A stretch of 64,000 nt of DNA from Azolla caroliniana (taxonomy: Eukaryota > Polypodiophyta), in the NCBI GenBank assembly GCA_043228905.1, contig JBHGNT010000014.1:17484001-17548000 (forward strand). Reading direction: 5' to 3'. A model generated the notes under the pieces. That model was not told where the DNA came from, made no database searches, and saw only the letters and a program-made list of their open reading frames with translations. The number at the start of each line of letters is the position of its first letter. The first letter of the stretch is position 1. Below, in pieces: positions 24,116 to 35,339 of the stretch. The translations under genes and the position numbers were made by a program.

Positions 24116-26212
24116 CTACTCGCCGTCGTACTTGCTCTCGTCGAAGCTGTTACGCGTCGGAGTGCTCGCCCCATCGGTCGTCACGTACGCCGCCTCGAAG
24201 AAGTCCACGCCGACTTCTTCGTCCTCCGAAACCATGCCACCCTCGTCATCAAACCTCGCCCTCGAAAGCATGTCGGCCATGGCGTTGTCCTTTCCGGAAA
24301 TGTGTCGTATTTCCGGGTCCAGGGACTTGATGTACGCTATCCACCTAAGCATCGCCAGGTCCGGTGTCGCGCATCCGGAAACCATGCCGAGAATTGGCAG
24401 GCAATCCGTCTCGATAATTACTTCTGTCCCGATCAGGTAGTCTTTGTCGGCCTTTACTGCCGAAACGATACCCCAGAGTTTGCGTTTAACCTGGGCGTAC
24501 CCTCGCTGTCGCTCACTGAGGACCTTCGCGCCGAATCGGATCGGGAACCGAATGCCGTCCTCGTCTTCTTGGTTGACGACCCATCCGATCCCGGTCGGAC
24601 TCGTATCCACCGTTATGTATACCGGGGTACCCTTCTCGTAGACAGCCTTCCGGAGCGCCGGTGCTGCCGCAAGAGCTTCCTTCAGCTTCTCGACCGACTT
24701 CGTGTGCTCGTCTCGCCATTCGAATTTTCGCCCTTTCTTCAGCAACCCGTATAGCGGCTCCGCAACGTGGGCGTAATGCGGGATCCATATGTGGTAGAAC
24801 GCGCATGCCCCCAGGAACCTCCGAACTTCTGTAACCGAGTTACAGTCGGTCTTCATCGCAGAGATGGCTTCTACCTTTGCCGGCGACGGCTTCCGGCCAT
24901 ATGCTCCACATAGGTGTCCGACCACCAGGATTTTTGATTGCCCGAAGGCCGATTTCTCCCCGGAGAAGGTGAGCCTCGCCTCCTCTAGCCTTTGTAGCAC
25001 CTTCTCGCAGTCGTCGATGTGTGCTGCCACGAATCGCCGGCATCCGTTCGGCCCGAGTGTTTCGTCCTTCTCTTCCACCGGGCACCCCTTGATCGGGATG
25101 TCGTCTAGAAACGGCATGGTGATGTCCGGGATGCAAGCCCTCAGTACCTTGTTCATTGCATTCACCATGTGGGCCACCGAGTTGGTCCCTCCTTGTGGCA
25201 GGGTACACATCCGCACTAGGCCGAGGGGAGTTCGCATCGTCGTGATGTCTCTGCTCTCCACGGCTAGCTGGAACTGGTCGTACCCCAAGTATAGATCACC
25301 GACCGAGTAAATCGACCTTCCGGCGAAGGCCTCCGCGAACTCGTCTATGGTCGGTCCGATTCCTGCGTTCCGAATGGTCACTCTGTTGACCGGCTGCAGG
25401 TCTTGAATGAAGCGCAATGTTCCGTTTTTCTTCGGTACAGTAAACCATCGGTTCAAGTATGGGGCACTTGACGGTTCGAGAATGCTCATATCGACTTTCT
25501 GCCTCAATAGCTCCATCAACTTCGGGATGTGAGCTCTCGGTACTGGAATCGGCTTGAGATTCCACGGCACATGCGGTACCGTGAATATCACCATCGGCTC
25601 CACGATTGTCGGGTCTACACACCCGATCTCTCCCGGTGAGAATGCGAAGGCTTTCCCGTGCCTTCCAAGCATTCTCCGAAACCGGTCTTCCTCCGCCGGC
25701 AGTAGGAACTCGCCCCCACCGATTTTGAGCTCCCGGAGCGTCCCGTCGGTGAAGGTGTGTCCTATGCAGGCCGGATCTCGTAAACTGGGGTCCGTCGCAA
25801 CCCCTCTGATTCGGGACTCGCTGCCCTCCGGTAAGGGTGCCGCGACCGGCCTTACCTTCCGGTCCACAGTCTTGTACTTCGTGCTAACTCGGGCAGTCCG
25901 ATCCGACCCGAGCCCCTGACTGAAGTCCGCGATGACTTCGTACATCTCTTCGGAACATACCGATATCGTCCGGTCTTCGTGAAGGTCTTCTCCGGCCACC
26001 TTCCTCAGCATTCCCAAGGTGTCGTCGAAGGAGACCGCCTCCATGGCTCCGCTGATTTCCTCGTTCGGGCCGAGAACTCCACACGCTCGAAGTCGCGCTT
26101 CCGCCCTTGCTTTTTCTCGGCCAACGATGCCGACTAACATACACCCTTCGTTGCCGGAGAAGTAAAATCCCTTTCTTATCGTACAGGGTTTCTTCGGTTT
26201 CGGTTCTATCAT
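24116..26212 (-). pseudogene. Element D reverse transcriptase and RNase H (FLDD type)
   Basis: A 698-codon open frame. A roughly 190-residue linker region precedes the reverse transcriptase, which starts near VPKKNGTLRFIQDLQPVN. The catalytic strand reads MPFLDDIPIKGC (FLDD codons at + 25,100-25,111), where most Ty3 elements have YLDD or YVDD. LPQGGTNSVAHM replaces the usual PFGL(T/C)NAP block. RNase H has YITVDTSPTGIGWVVNQ, YAQVKRKLWGIVSAV and IIETDCLPIL. Two stops around 24,116 and 24,110 separate it from integrase. The same layout is found in element C. Confidence 0.9.
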
Positions 26213-26286
26213 ACAGCTGTGGGGTCTTTCCCGAGTGTCCGGACTGTCTCGGCCCCACGCCTTGGCAGCCCTCTCTAAAAATCCTC

Positions 26287-27270
26287 TCAGTTCTCGCCAC
26301 CGAGGGATTCGCGGTTTCGCTCGTGGTTCGGCCGCACCGTCAGAAATTGGACCGAATGGCGCCCGTCCTGGCTTTTGATCCTCGCATAGGCCGAACCGTT
26401 GTCCAGCACCTTGGTCTCCATTCTCGCCGCCGTGATGTATGGTTCCCCTAATATGACCGGGTGCGAGGACGTCTCCTGTACGAAGAAGTGCTGGTCAATC
26501 TCGACGTCGCTGATCTTGACTCGCACATTCGGGCAGGCCCCGTGCAGTTCCTCGGTGGCGCGCGTCGCCGCCCGTATCTTCCACCCGTGCTTGGTGTTGA
26601 TCGGCCATTTTCCCTTCTTATAGAAGTCCATGGACATCAGGTTTATTTCCGAACCGTGGTCCACCAATGCCACCACCGGTTCCTGAACATCTCCGATCTT
26701 TACCGGGGTCTCCGTGGTCGCTCGGGCCCAGTGTGGCCTCGAATAGTGGCTCTCCGCCCACTCATCTTCCAGCGCCATGTCGTCGATGTGCGTCGTCCGC
26801 ACCTCCACCGGTCTTTCCGGTTCCGTCTCCGTCGACAACCTCTTCCGTTTCACCAGGTCCACAATGGAGTCGTGGAATTCCTTCTTGGCGATCCCTAGCA
26901 CCTCCCGTAATGACAGCTCCACTTTGCTGTCGAGGATCCGTTCTTCTAGGACCTTTCGTAGGTCCGTGGTCCTTTCTATTTCCGTCCCCAGTCGGTATCT
27001 GCCCTTCCTGGGGTTATCTTGCGCGTTGGACCCACCGGCTTCGTTCCGTCGTTGCCCGAATCGGGTCTCGTATCGTTGTGATGGCCCGGCCGCTCCGGCT
27101 TTCCCCACTCGTTTGTCTTCTACCAGAGCCTCGTAGTTCCGGCAAGCGGCTTCTACGAAGCCCGTCTTCTCCTCGACCGGGTCGCTCCACCCGGTTATTT
27201 CCCGGACCCGTCTCTCAGCGCGGTCCGTTTCATCTTTCCTCAGCCGTGCACCGGCGAGGCCTTCCAGCAT
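26287..27270 (-). pseudogene. Element D Gag C-terminal part and aspartic-protease-like domain (DHG)
   Basis: The protease-like domain follows a charged linker. Its presumed active site reads VVALVDHGSEINLMS (DHG codons at + 26,653-26,661) where retropepsins have D-S/T-G. The second retropepsin hallmark, a hydrophobic strand then Gly, is visible as HPVILGEPYI. The same DHG occurs in element A, so it is a lineage feature and not random damage. The frame ends after SLGGEN at a stop before the polymerase frame. Confidence 0.8.
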
Positions 27271-27328
27271 TGCCGACTAGAATCCGTCTTTGCTCTCCAT
27301 TCGGGCCTCGCTGCCCCCGACCCGAATG

Positions 27329-28402
27329 TCAGCCGACGCCGAGTAGTGGATGGCCTCCACGTGGAAGGGCCGCTGCCTCTTCCATCAGTCTCTTCATACC
27401 TCCTCGCCCGTCATTTCGGTTTATGGCCCTTCTGGTGTCGCCGGCGTGCACCCGGCCTTCCCACAGGTACATCACCCGGTTCCTCAACGCCTCTGCGAAA
27501 TCGCCGCAGTCCTTCCGAATGTGGCCGACCTCGTCGCACCACATGCACCTGTTCCCCGCTGCTGGCCGTCGGTCACGAGCCGGTTCGCCGCCTTCCCTTC
27601 GAGTCTGGGCGATCTGGAGATCCTTTATCGCCCGCGTCAACTCCTCCAGCGTTGCTCCTCCGGACGAGCCATTGACCGTGTCGGTCGAAGCCGGACCGGT
27701 TTCGAGCCATTCCCGGGTTTCTTCCCTTCGCACTTGCGGTGCCGGTTCAAGCCTCTTTGCTGTGACAGAGCCCGCACCGGCCGCCCCGCTGTCAGCCCAT
27801 TCTCGCCGTTTGTCGAAACGGCCATAGACTCTCTTAACCGCAGCCCAGTCGGTTGTCAGCCCGTCTTCGGTTTCCAGCAAGGAGCCGACTTGATACCGGT
27901 CCCGCTCGTCCACCGACTTGACGAATAGTAGGACCCGGCTCGTATCCAGAATGGTTCGGTCAAGCGCCGAAAGGCGCGCAAAGCGTTCTTCGAACTCCCG
28001 GAGGAGTGCCGACGCGTTTCTTCCTTTGCCGGGGGACTCCACCTATTCCATGAAGTCCTGTTTCGAAAGCCGGAGCGCGTCGTCCAACCCGTATTTCTCT
28101 AGGAGTCGGCCTTCGAACTCCTCCCAGGTACGGCTCTCCCCCCGTACCTTGAGCACCTCTGCATGGATGCTCGGCATCGCCACTCGAGGGAACCCGGCAA
28201 GACGCCTCTGTTCCGGAATGTCCCGCATCAGCATTTCCGCCCCGTAGGACGCCAAATACTTCGTAGCATCCTTTCCGCTGAACCGGCCGATCGTACCGAC
28301 AACCGCCTCAATGGCTCTGTCGAGGGCGCCAGTGCCGTCGCGTGTGCTCAATATCCGATCCACGGCCGAAGCCATGGCCTCTGCAAGATCCGACCCCCTC
28401 AT
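27329..28402 (-). pseudogene. Element D Gag
   Basis: Starts at the minus-strand ATG at 28,402, about 20 bases past the primer-binding site. It is interrupted by TAG at 28,043-28,045 and continues to 27,329, where the frame is lost before the protease segment. It contains a capsid-like helical region (SGKDATKYLASYGAEM, TWEEFEGRLLEKYGL, TDWAAVKRVYGRFDKRREW) and a CCHC knuckle CMWCDEVGHIRKDC. It is clearly homologous to the Gag of elements A and C over the whole length but diverged, so D is a separate subfamily. Confidence 0.85.
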
Positions 28403-28445
28403 CTTCTGCTCTTCTGACGCCTCCTTCACGTCGGGTTCACCAAGA

Positions 28446-29057
28446 TGTCGAGGTATTCCTCGCGGATGCGTGGAACGAGGCGGGACCTCGGGGGTCTTGT
28501 ACCAAAGAGCAAGAGAGAAAAAGGAGAAGGGAAGAGACCCACTAGGTGCGAGCGTAGATTCACAGGGACACGGCCCTTCGACACAAAGATGCGAGTGCGA
28601 CAGCGACACAGTGAGACACGAATGTATGTAAAATATATATAAACAAGACAAACAACAAGAAGCACGAGGTCGGTTACAACCGAACAGGCCGGCGAACAGA
28701 TGCCGATGCCTGTTCGCAAAAACTCAGAAGAAAAGGAGTATGTTGGAGGTGCTGCCGGAAGCACTCGGGCATTCCTCAGAGCAGCGCAAGCCTCCCGAAA
28801 CCTGCACAGAAAGAAGCTACGGAGAGTAGAGAGAAGCCTTCGACCGACAGCCCGACAGCACTTCGTCCTCTCTGATTCGCGATCCCCTTCCTCCTCCTCG
28901 TCTCCCTCCTCTTATAGGCAAAAAGGGAGCCGTTTCCTATTAACTCCCTACCTACCGAATCTACCTACCTAGGATCTTCTATGTACAACGTGCAAGAAGA
29001 GCCGGTTCCTACGCTCCGGCGCACCGATTCCGCTTGTGGACGGTTTTCTTCACGACA
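28446..29057 (-). repeat. 5' LTR of Ty3 element D
   Basis: 612 bp, near-identical to 22,111-22,721. The primer-binding site begins 3 bases after its 3' end. An internal ATATATAAACAAG on the + strand (about 28,634) is complementary to the TTATATATATTTTAC run of the promoter region. Confidence 0.9.
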
Positions 29058-30909
29058 ACGTGGGCTGAGGTTCCTCTCGTTCGGCAGTATCCTTTACTAG
29101 TATCGCGGTGGATTTCGTGTTTGGTTGCGTGCTGCCAGCTTGCATGATTTGGTGAAACAAGTCCTCCTGACTTTTGCCAAAATCATCTAGTAGTTGCGTG
29201 AGTTCCTTGGAGTGTTGGTCCGCTAGTGTGCGATAATCCTGCACTAGGTCCTCGCGTACTACCGCAATGCCTTCTTCATTGAGTTTGTAGAACCCTCGGC
29301 CGTCTTTTCTTCGGTTCTCCCAGTCCGCCCGGTACGTATGCAACTCCGCCGCTTGTGTAGCCCATGCCATCCAGCCTTTGTCTAGCGCTGCTTGTAATTT
29401 CTTTGTAAACCTCTCCCGATTTGTTTGAAGAAGTATGCGCACATTGTCGGTTATTGCTTGGCAACGATTGCGTGCTTTTTCTACGGTTTTCTTGAGGTTT
29501 TCGATTTCTTGTTTACTGACTGCCGCCGCTTCCTCATAATTGCTCCTCATTCCTACCCATAGCTGAGATTCCTTCGAATGTAATTCCTCCAACTTTCCCA
29601 TTTCATTGTTCAGGCGGATTTCAAGCTGATGCCTCCTCTCCTGTTCCCCTACAAGCTGCTCGTCAAACCATGCTTTCTTCTTTTCTTATAACGCCTGGAG
29701 TCCCGTAATCGCCGCTTCCGATTTTTTCGCTTCCTCCTGTAGTTTGGCGTTTTCTTCTTTCATGCAGGTGTGTTGTGTTGCTTCTGCTACGAGTTCCTCT
29801 TCAAGGGTCTTCACTGCCTTTCGGCCGTTGGCCCGGATGTCCTTTTCTTTGTCCGAGGACTGGCGAAGTTCGAAGCGGAGGTGGTCAATCTCCGATTCCG
29901 CCAGTTGCACGAGGCGGTCAATCTTTCGAGGCAATGGCGGTCTGTGCTTCAATTTCTTCTCTCAGGGCCTCAACTGCGTTGTCTGTTGGTTGAGTTGCCT
30001 ATTGCGCCGTAGTCGCGTTATGTTCCAACTTCGCGATGCGTTCGTTGGCTTTCTGTAGATCGACTTGGGTTAGTTTAACTGTTTTCCAAACATTTTTATT
30101 TTTAATTGCCATATCCTTGGCGCCCATACTGACCTTAGCCAGTCCTGTATGAACCTCGACGAGGGCCGCATTTAATGGGGGTAGTTCCATCCCCATTCAG
30201 CGTATATACTGGTGTTCCACTGTCTGCCGACTCTGGCTAGCTGGTCCTCATCCTCGCTTTCCGTCGTTTGTGTTAGTGCACGCTTGATCATTTGTTGCTC
30301 CGCGTGCTCCTCGGCCATTCATTGGGAGACTTTTATTTTTTGTGTTGCCAAAACTTCCATGAATTCAAAAGTAGTTCCGAAGTGTAATAGTGCGTCGAAC
30401 TCATGGGCCATGTTCGGAATGTCCAGATACGCCATGACCTCACTTTCCGTCGTAAATACGCCTTTCCCCCGCTGTGACTGAGCCGTAATGATCGGCCCTG
30501 GTTCTTGAATTATTTCGAAGGTGGTGTTGGGATACGTAGCTATGGAGCTGTCAACCACGGTCGTCGTCTTTGTGGCCGCGAGTGTGTCTTTAACTAACCC
30601 GCGGCCATCTTTCCTGTCCAGCCTCCGCCGTTTCGGCCTCGGGCTTTCTTGACGTTGCTCGGCTTCCTGCTCCTGTAGAGCTTCCTCCCTGTGCTCCGCC
30701 CGTTCCTCCTGTGTTGTTTGCATGCTGGGTTGGGTTGATTGGGGTTCATCCTCCCATTCTATGGTGGTCAACTACGCTAACCTTCGTTTCGTAGATCGTG
30801 GTAGCGGCGTGGGTTTGCTGGGCTATGGTGTCGGCAGACCTCGGGGTGGAAATAGTATCGTTAGATACTGTTGTATGATAGGACTTAGCTTTATTCCTCC
30901 TTGATACGC

Positions 30910-31224
30910 TGTCGTGAAGATTTTCAGCAATAGTGTGAAAATCCCATAAAACGTACAAAATCGAGTATAAATCACATAATACAATAATTGTGAAGATAAC
31001 ATTTTAAATAAATTTAATATCTAAGTACAAAATGATGGGAAACGGACAACTAAATGTCAATATATGAGGGTATAAAGTTTGTGAAAGGAAAAGAGAAAAT
31101 TGTGAGATATCCCACATAGGCACGACAAATACAGCTCTCATCATCTATAAGGTGGAGCAAAAGATATTATCTTTGTGTCTATGTGTGGAGCATAGAGAGT
31201 TCAAGGTAACTTGAACTAAGAGTG
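30910..31224 (+). repeat. Element A 5' LTR, first part
   Basis: Begins TGTCGTGAAGATTTTC and runs to the GAGTG target copy at 31,220-31,224. It matches 31,692-32,030 of element C with small gaps (for example the ATGGAGGTTTC block present in C is missing here). Confidence 0.9.
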
Positions 31225-31691
31225 TGACGAGAACTCAAGGCTCCTTATGTCCAACGCTCGGCCACAACCGAGCTTCTTTTCATACGCAGAAAACAGGAAA
31301 CGAAAAACACGACTCAAAGGAGAGGAAGATACACAGGAGGTTTACGTGGAAAACCCCAAACTAGGGGAAAAACCACGGCAGCCCACAGGCTTCAAATTGT
31401 CGCTATGTAAGAATGTACAACAGTGAGTTCACTGAGGCAACGACCTCCTGCTCACAGATCTTCGCCACAGGCGGCGGTTACAACAGAGGCAACGACCTCT
31501 TTCTCTCTCTCTCTCTCTATACACTATTACGTGCTCTCTCTTCTTCTTGCACCAACAAGGAGAAATGACAAGAACAACTACCAAAAGTTTGCCCTAAGTC
31601 ATATTTATACTAATATGACTTTTCGGCTATTTACAAATGTAGTCTCGATAGGCTCTCAGAAACATATTTACGAATATGTCTCTTCATCCGG
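31225..31691 (-). repeat. Copia B 3' LTR, distal part
   Basis: Matches 43,832-44,297 almost base for base (TGACGAGAACTCAAGG versus TGACGGGAACTCAAGG at the end). It is interrupted at 31,691 by element C, which duplicated CCGG (31,688-31,691; 39,416-39,419). Confidence 0.92.
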
Positions 31692-32903
31692 TGTCGTGAA
31701 GATTTTCGGCAATAGTGTGAAAATCCTATAAAACGTACGAAATCGAGTATGAATCACGTAGTACAATAATTGTAAAGATAACATTTTAAATAGATTTAAT
31801 ATCTAAGTACAAAATGATAGAGGTTTCGAATGCACTTTATTACATGAGAAACGGACAACTAAATGTCAAGATATGAGGGTATAAAGTTTGTAAAAGGAAA
31901 GGAGAAATTTGTGAGATATCCCACATAGGCACGACAAATACAGCTCTCATCATATATAAGGTGGAGCAAAAGATATTATCTTTGTGTCTATGTGTGGAGC
32001 ATAGAGAGTTCAAGGTAACTTGAACTAAGAGTGGAGGTGGGCTAGCTACTCGTAAAGGGTTTTGGCCAACCAAAACCGGACCGGCGATAGAGCCGATGAT
32101 CCGGTGGCATCCGACGGCAATCCGGCGACGGTGATCCGACGGCATCCGGCACCGCACTTGAACTAAGAGTGGAGGTGGGCTAGCTACTCGTAAAGGGTTT
32201 TGGCCAACCAAAACCGGACCGGCGATAGAGCCGATGATCCGGTGGCATCCGACGGCATCCGGCACCGGTAACCGACAGCATCCGACGGCGGCACCGGTAA
32301 CCGACGGCATCCGATGTACCGGCGTCCGGCGACAAGATAAATAAATATATATACATATTTACATACACAAGGAGGGCAAGTAAGGATTCGAACCTTGCAC
32401 CTCCAAGTTAGGAGTCAATTGGCTTACCATTAAGCCATGCTATTTAGTTGAAATTATATTTCTATCATTGTACTTTTACATGTAAATTCTCATACATAAG
32501 AGCTAAAATGAGTGACATGGTTATCATGCACCACATGTAATACATAAGCACCAAATGGCAAACATGCAATTTATGCATGTCTTGTAACCTCACATGCATC
32601 ATATGCATGAGAGCATCTATAAAAGAAGGAAGGGGGAGGAGAAAAAACACGGTTTTTTAATGAAAATTAAGAAGAAGAAATTCGTTATCAAATTGATCGT
32701 GTAACTTGTTTCTTAAATCTAAAGTTAAAAGTTCAATCAATCTCTCTCAATCGTTTAATCTCAACTTCTCTCTTTCCCAATCTATCTTAAGTACTTTCTC
32801 GCTAAATCTTACGCCAAAGCTTGTACCGACTTTGAATCCTTCCGGTCCAGAACCCCGGCAGTTCCGCCTCACGATCCGCGTGTAGTGACGGATCTTCACG
32901 ACA
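31692..32903 (+). repeat. 5' LTR of element C
   Basis: 1,212 bp against 1,100 bp for the 3' LTR. The excess is largely a second copy of a roughly 145-bp block (starting about 32,013 and 32,158, with AACTAAGAGTGGAGGTGG). It contains a tRNA-like segment on the opposite strand at 32,372-32,444 and a plus-strand TATAAAAGAAGG box near 32,615. Confidence 0.9.
32372..32444 (-). repeat. tRNA-like segment in the element C 5' LTR (copies at 38,895-38,968 and 44,788-44,860)
   Basis: On the minus strand it reads an A-box-like TGGCTTAATGGTAAGCC with a 4-bp D stem (GCTT/AAGC), a CTCC/GGAG hairpin in the anticodon position, and a T arm with a perfect B box GGTTCGAATCC. It is about 73 nt, the length of a tRNA. 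The acceptor ends do not pair and the anticodon arm has extra bases, so it is not a functional tRNA. It is preserved in all three LTRs of this subfamily and points against the element's own transcription. Confidence 0.6.
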
Positions 32904-32970
32904 TAATAAACTGGTGAACCCGACGTGAAAGAGGCGATAGGAAGGATCAAGTCGAGATTAATACTTGGGG

Positions 32971-34470
32971 ATGGCGTCCTCAAGCAACCAAGCAGGAGAG
33001 ATTGAAAGGATGATGCTAATCGTCGAGCAAATGATGAGATCTCGGGACAACGACACGAGCGTGGAGAAGGTTGTCGATCGTGTCGTGGAGCTCGAGGACC
33101 AATTCGATGGAAGGAACGTTACGAAGTTCCTTGATGCATATAGAAGGGAGATGAATCAGAGGGACGTGTCCGAGGCACATCAAATCGTAAGCTTCAAGAG
33201 AGTTGTCACCAACAACATCCAAAGACACGTCATCGAGCTTCAAGAAGGTAAGACAACATGGTCCGAGTTCGAGAAAATGATACTAGCGGAGTTCGTGACT
33301 GAAGACTCAACGAGGATGACTCGACATGCCCTAATGAAGTGGATAGAGAAGAAGAATAAGAAGATGAGCGTCTCGAGGGTGTACGACGAATTCGACCAGA
33401 TGTTTAGTCGTCTCCCCAATACGGACCAAGTGTTGCTTGAAGAGGACAAGACTTTGTACTTCTTGAAGGCCGTGGACATAAAGGATAGACGGGAGTTGGG
33501 GACTCTTCTCGAAGATGATACCCAAGCAAATGGGCTCGTAGCGGACTGGATTGCGGTGAAGCGGGCATGCAATAGGCTCGACAAGCGTCGCCAATGGGTT
33601 GATGACACCGACTTGACGGGACCGACTACCACGGAGAAAGCAAGACCGCCGAAAATAGTTGAGCCGCCAAGACAAAGTAACGTGGAAGAAAAGAAGATTG
33701 ATGACGACATCATTGAAGAGCTAGCGAAGAAGTTCGAGAAGGTCACACTAGCCAACATGAATCGTCGGGGCCCTAAGGGAAAAGAACCCTTTAGATGCGT
33801 GTGGTGCGATAGCATGGACCACATGAGAAGGGATTGTGCGAGCCTTCGAGAGGCGATTCGACAAAATATCGTATACATAGAGGACAACATGATCTGCTCA
33901 AGCGAGACTAGAAGACCCCTATGGGTGAATTTCGGAAGAGAAGGAATGAAGAAATCTATGGAGGATGTCGATGCGACTCATGTGGATGCGATGCACTATG
34001 CTGCGTTGGCCGGAATAAGAGTCGGGAAAGACAAGACTGAAGCTACTAGAGCGGGAGCAAAGTTTTGGACTTCCGTTCTCGAATATGAGAAGAAGGGAAA
34101 AGTCACATCCAACGAGGTAGAGCTTGCGGACCGAAGCGTGCAAAGCATAACCGGGTGGTCAGATCCGGTGGACGACAACACCATACTCGCAGAGGTGATG
34201 TGCGACAACCACGAGGTGTTCATCGAAGAAAAGAGAAAGAGAATAGAAGAGCAAGGCCCATCAAAAAGACATGAAACAAGGAACGCGAAAAAGAAGGACG
34301 ATGCGGAGACGAGTCGACCTTTACAAATGGAGGAACGAGAATCAAGCCGAAAAGGGGAGCCGAGCATACGAGTTGAAGAAACGGTTCGGCCCGTGAAGGT
34401 TGGTGTCGAAGACCCCGCTCGGAGGACAAGGACTATACCTACCTATAAGCTAAGGTCGGACATAGAGTAG
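32971..34470 (+). pseudogene. Element C Gag
   Basis: Starts at ATG 32,971 (MASSSNQAGEIE). It has helical capsid-like regions (VTKFLDAYRREMNQRD, TTWSEFEKMILAEFV, VYDEFDQMFSRLP, ADWIAVKRACNRLDKRRQW), then a CCHC knuckle CVWCDSMDHMRRDC at about residue 277, then a long charged linker. It stops at TAG 34,468-34,470 in the linker, where element A has CAG. It is almost identical to the Gag of element A. Confidence 0.9.
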
Positions 34471-35339
34471 ACGACGGACCTAAAGAAGATTCTCGAAGCT
34501 TGTCCCAATGTCAAAGTCACGATCGGGGATGTGGAGACGGATCAACACTTCTTCGTACAAGAATCGGCGTCGCATCCTGTCATCCTAGGGCAACCTTATA
34601 TCACATTATCTCGGATGGAGACCAGAGTGTTCGATAATGGAGCAGCCTTCGCACGAATAAAGAGTCTTGACAACCAAAGATCGGTCCAATTCCTAACGGT
34701 GCGAGCCAATCATGAAAGGAATCGAGATAGTCTCGGAGGCGAATCGTCGGATTTTTAGAGCGGACTATTGAAGCATGGGGCACAAAGAGTCCGAGCAATC
34801 ACAAGACCCCACAAGAAAGAAGAGTGCGTGGATTGCAAGGAGAAGCAACATGTGTCACACCTAGTGGCGCATGTAAACTAGTACTACCCGACAAGAAGCA
34901 CAAGCACCGGATACAAGAATTCGAGAAGATGCTGAATGAAGAGAACATAATAGAAGAAGGGGAGTTCGTGGCTCATATTATGGAAGAAGCCTCATTTAAC
35001 GACACCATCGGGGAAATCGAGGACGTCGTGGACTTGAGCTATCTTCACAACCAATGCGTGATTTCGGTTAACTTCGTCAACATGTATGCTATCATCGATG
35101 AATACCGTCGTGGTATCTCGATGAAGGAAGTTGACATCAACACGAAATATAAAACGGTGGATAAGAAGATCAAGCCAGTTGTTGTTCCACTACCGGAAGA
35201 TAGCTGGCAAAAGATGAAGGAAGTCGCTAACGATCCAAGGTTAAGAGATCCGAAGAAGATAGGTCATGTCTTCACCAAAGAGACGAAGGGGAAGCTATGA
35301 GTTGGAACGGAGAATTTCCTTCTCCATGAAGAGGACCGA
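34471..35339 (+). pseudogene. Element C protease remnant and pol linker
   Basis: After the Gag stop, about 0.4 kb present in element A is missing (junction near 34,497-34,500), taking the DHG active site with it. The domain's second half survives at 34,531-34,758 (HPVILGQPYI). The pol linker follows in another frame, 34,824-35,300, ending at TGA 35,298-35,300; element D suggests an Arg (CGA) codon there. Confidence 0.8.

Larger units (their letters stand above)
22111..29057 (-). mobile_element. Ty3/Gypsy element D (atypical DHG/FLDD lineage), complete but broken
   Basis: 6.9 kb with two LTRs (22,111-22,721 and 28,446-29,057) and the 4-bp target duplication ACGT on both sides (22,107-22,110; 29,058-29,061). 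Primer-binding site TGGTGAACCCGACGTGAA is on the minus strand ending at 28,442. The polypurine tract GGTGGGGGCGGA sits on the minus strand at about 22,722-22,733. Order on the minus strand is Gag, protease, reverse transcriptase, RNase H, integrase. It inserted into the element H coding region. Confidence 0.9.
21736..30771 (-). pseudogene. Element H coiled-coil protein of unknown family, split by Ty3 element D
   Basis: The coding segments are 30,771-29,058 and, across element D, 22,110-21,736, about 695 codons. The join is exact: EEREEPQP-type sequence before D continues as SPELITM after it once one ACGT copy is removed. The N-terminal part is acidic, then has a KRRRLDRK basic patch and EVMAYLDIPNMAHEFDALL. 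The middle is strongly heptad-patterned (for example EIENLKKTVEKARNRCQAI), predicting long coiled coils. The C-terminal part is a Pro/Glu/Thr-rich tail ending PNIWAILEED. It is broken by a TGA (about 30,316), a TAG (about 29,997), a TAA (about 29,684) and two compensating frameshifts around 30,190 and 29,945. I do not recognise the family; it has no zinc knuckle, protease or polymerase motif. A Gag-like structural protein is one possibility. Confidence 0.5.
12824..30909 (-). mobile_element. Element H: non-autonomous LTR-type element with a coiled-coil protein, split by Copia F and Ty3 element D
   Basis: Removing the younger insertions F (12,999-21,388) and D (22,111-29,057) leaves a minus-strand unit. 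From its 5' side it has a leader (30,909-30,772), one long coiled-coil frame (30,771 to 21,736), the polypurine-like AAAGGGGTGGG just after the stop, and a terminal region with TATA and AATAAA that reads as a 3' LTR and ends at about 12,824 against Copia E. No protease, reverse transcriptase or integrase is present. The 5' LTR is missing, probably lost with the deletion that truncates element A. The LTR assignment rests on layout, since a second LTR is not available for comparison. Confidence 0.5.

Noticed and set aside
26667-27827. Long + strand open frame (386 codons) opposite element D Gag
   Set aside because: Pro/Ser/Arg-rich antisense shadow of a GC-rich gag gene with no recognisable domain; the minus strand carries homologous, domain-bearing sequence.
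22111-29057. Element D as a chromovirus
   Set aside because: The integrase ends in a GPY-type module and an acidic tail; no chromodomain follows, unlike element G where one is clear.
32372-32444. Functional tRNA gene
   Set aside because: D and T arms are recognisable, but the acceptor stem does not pair and the anticodon arm does not fold canonically. It is kept only as a tRNA-like LTR segment.
34497-34500. Intron loss by splicing as the cause of the C protease gap
   Set aside because: Compared with element A the missing segment does not begin with GT, and AG at the right end is not supported by elements A or D.
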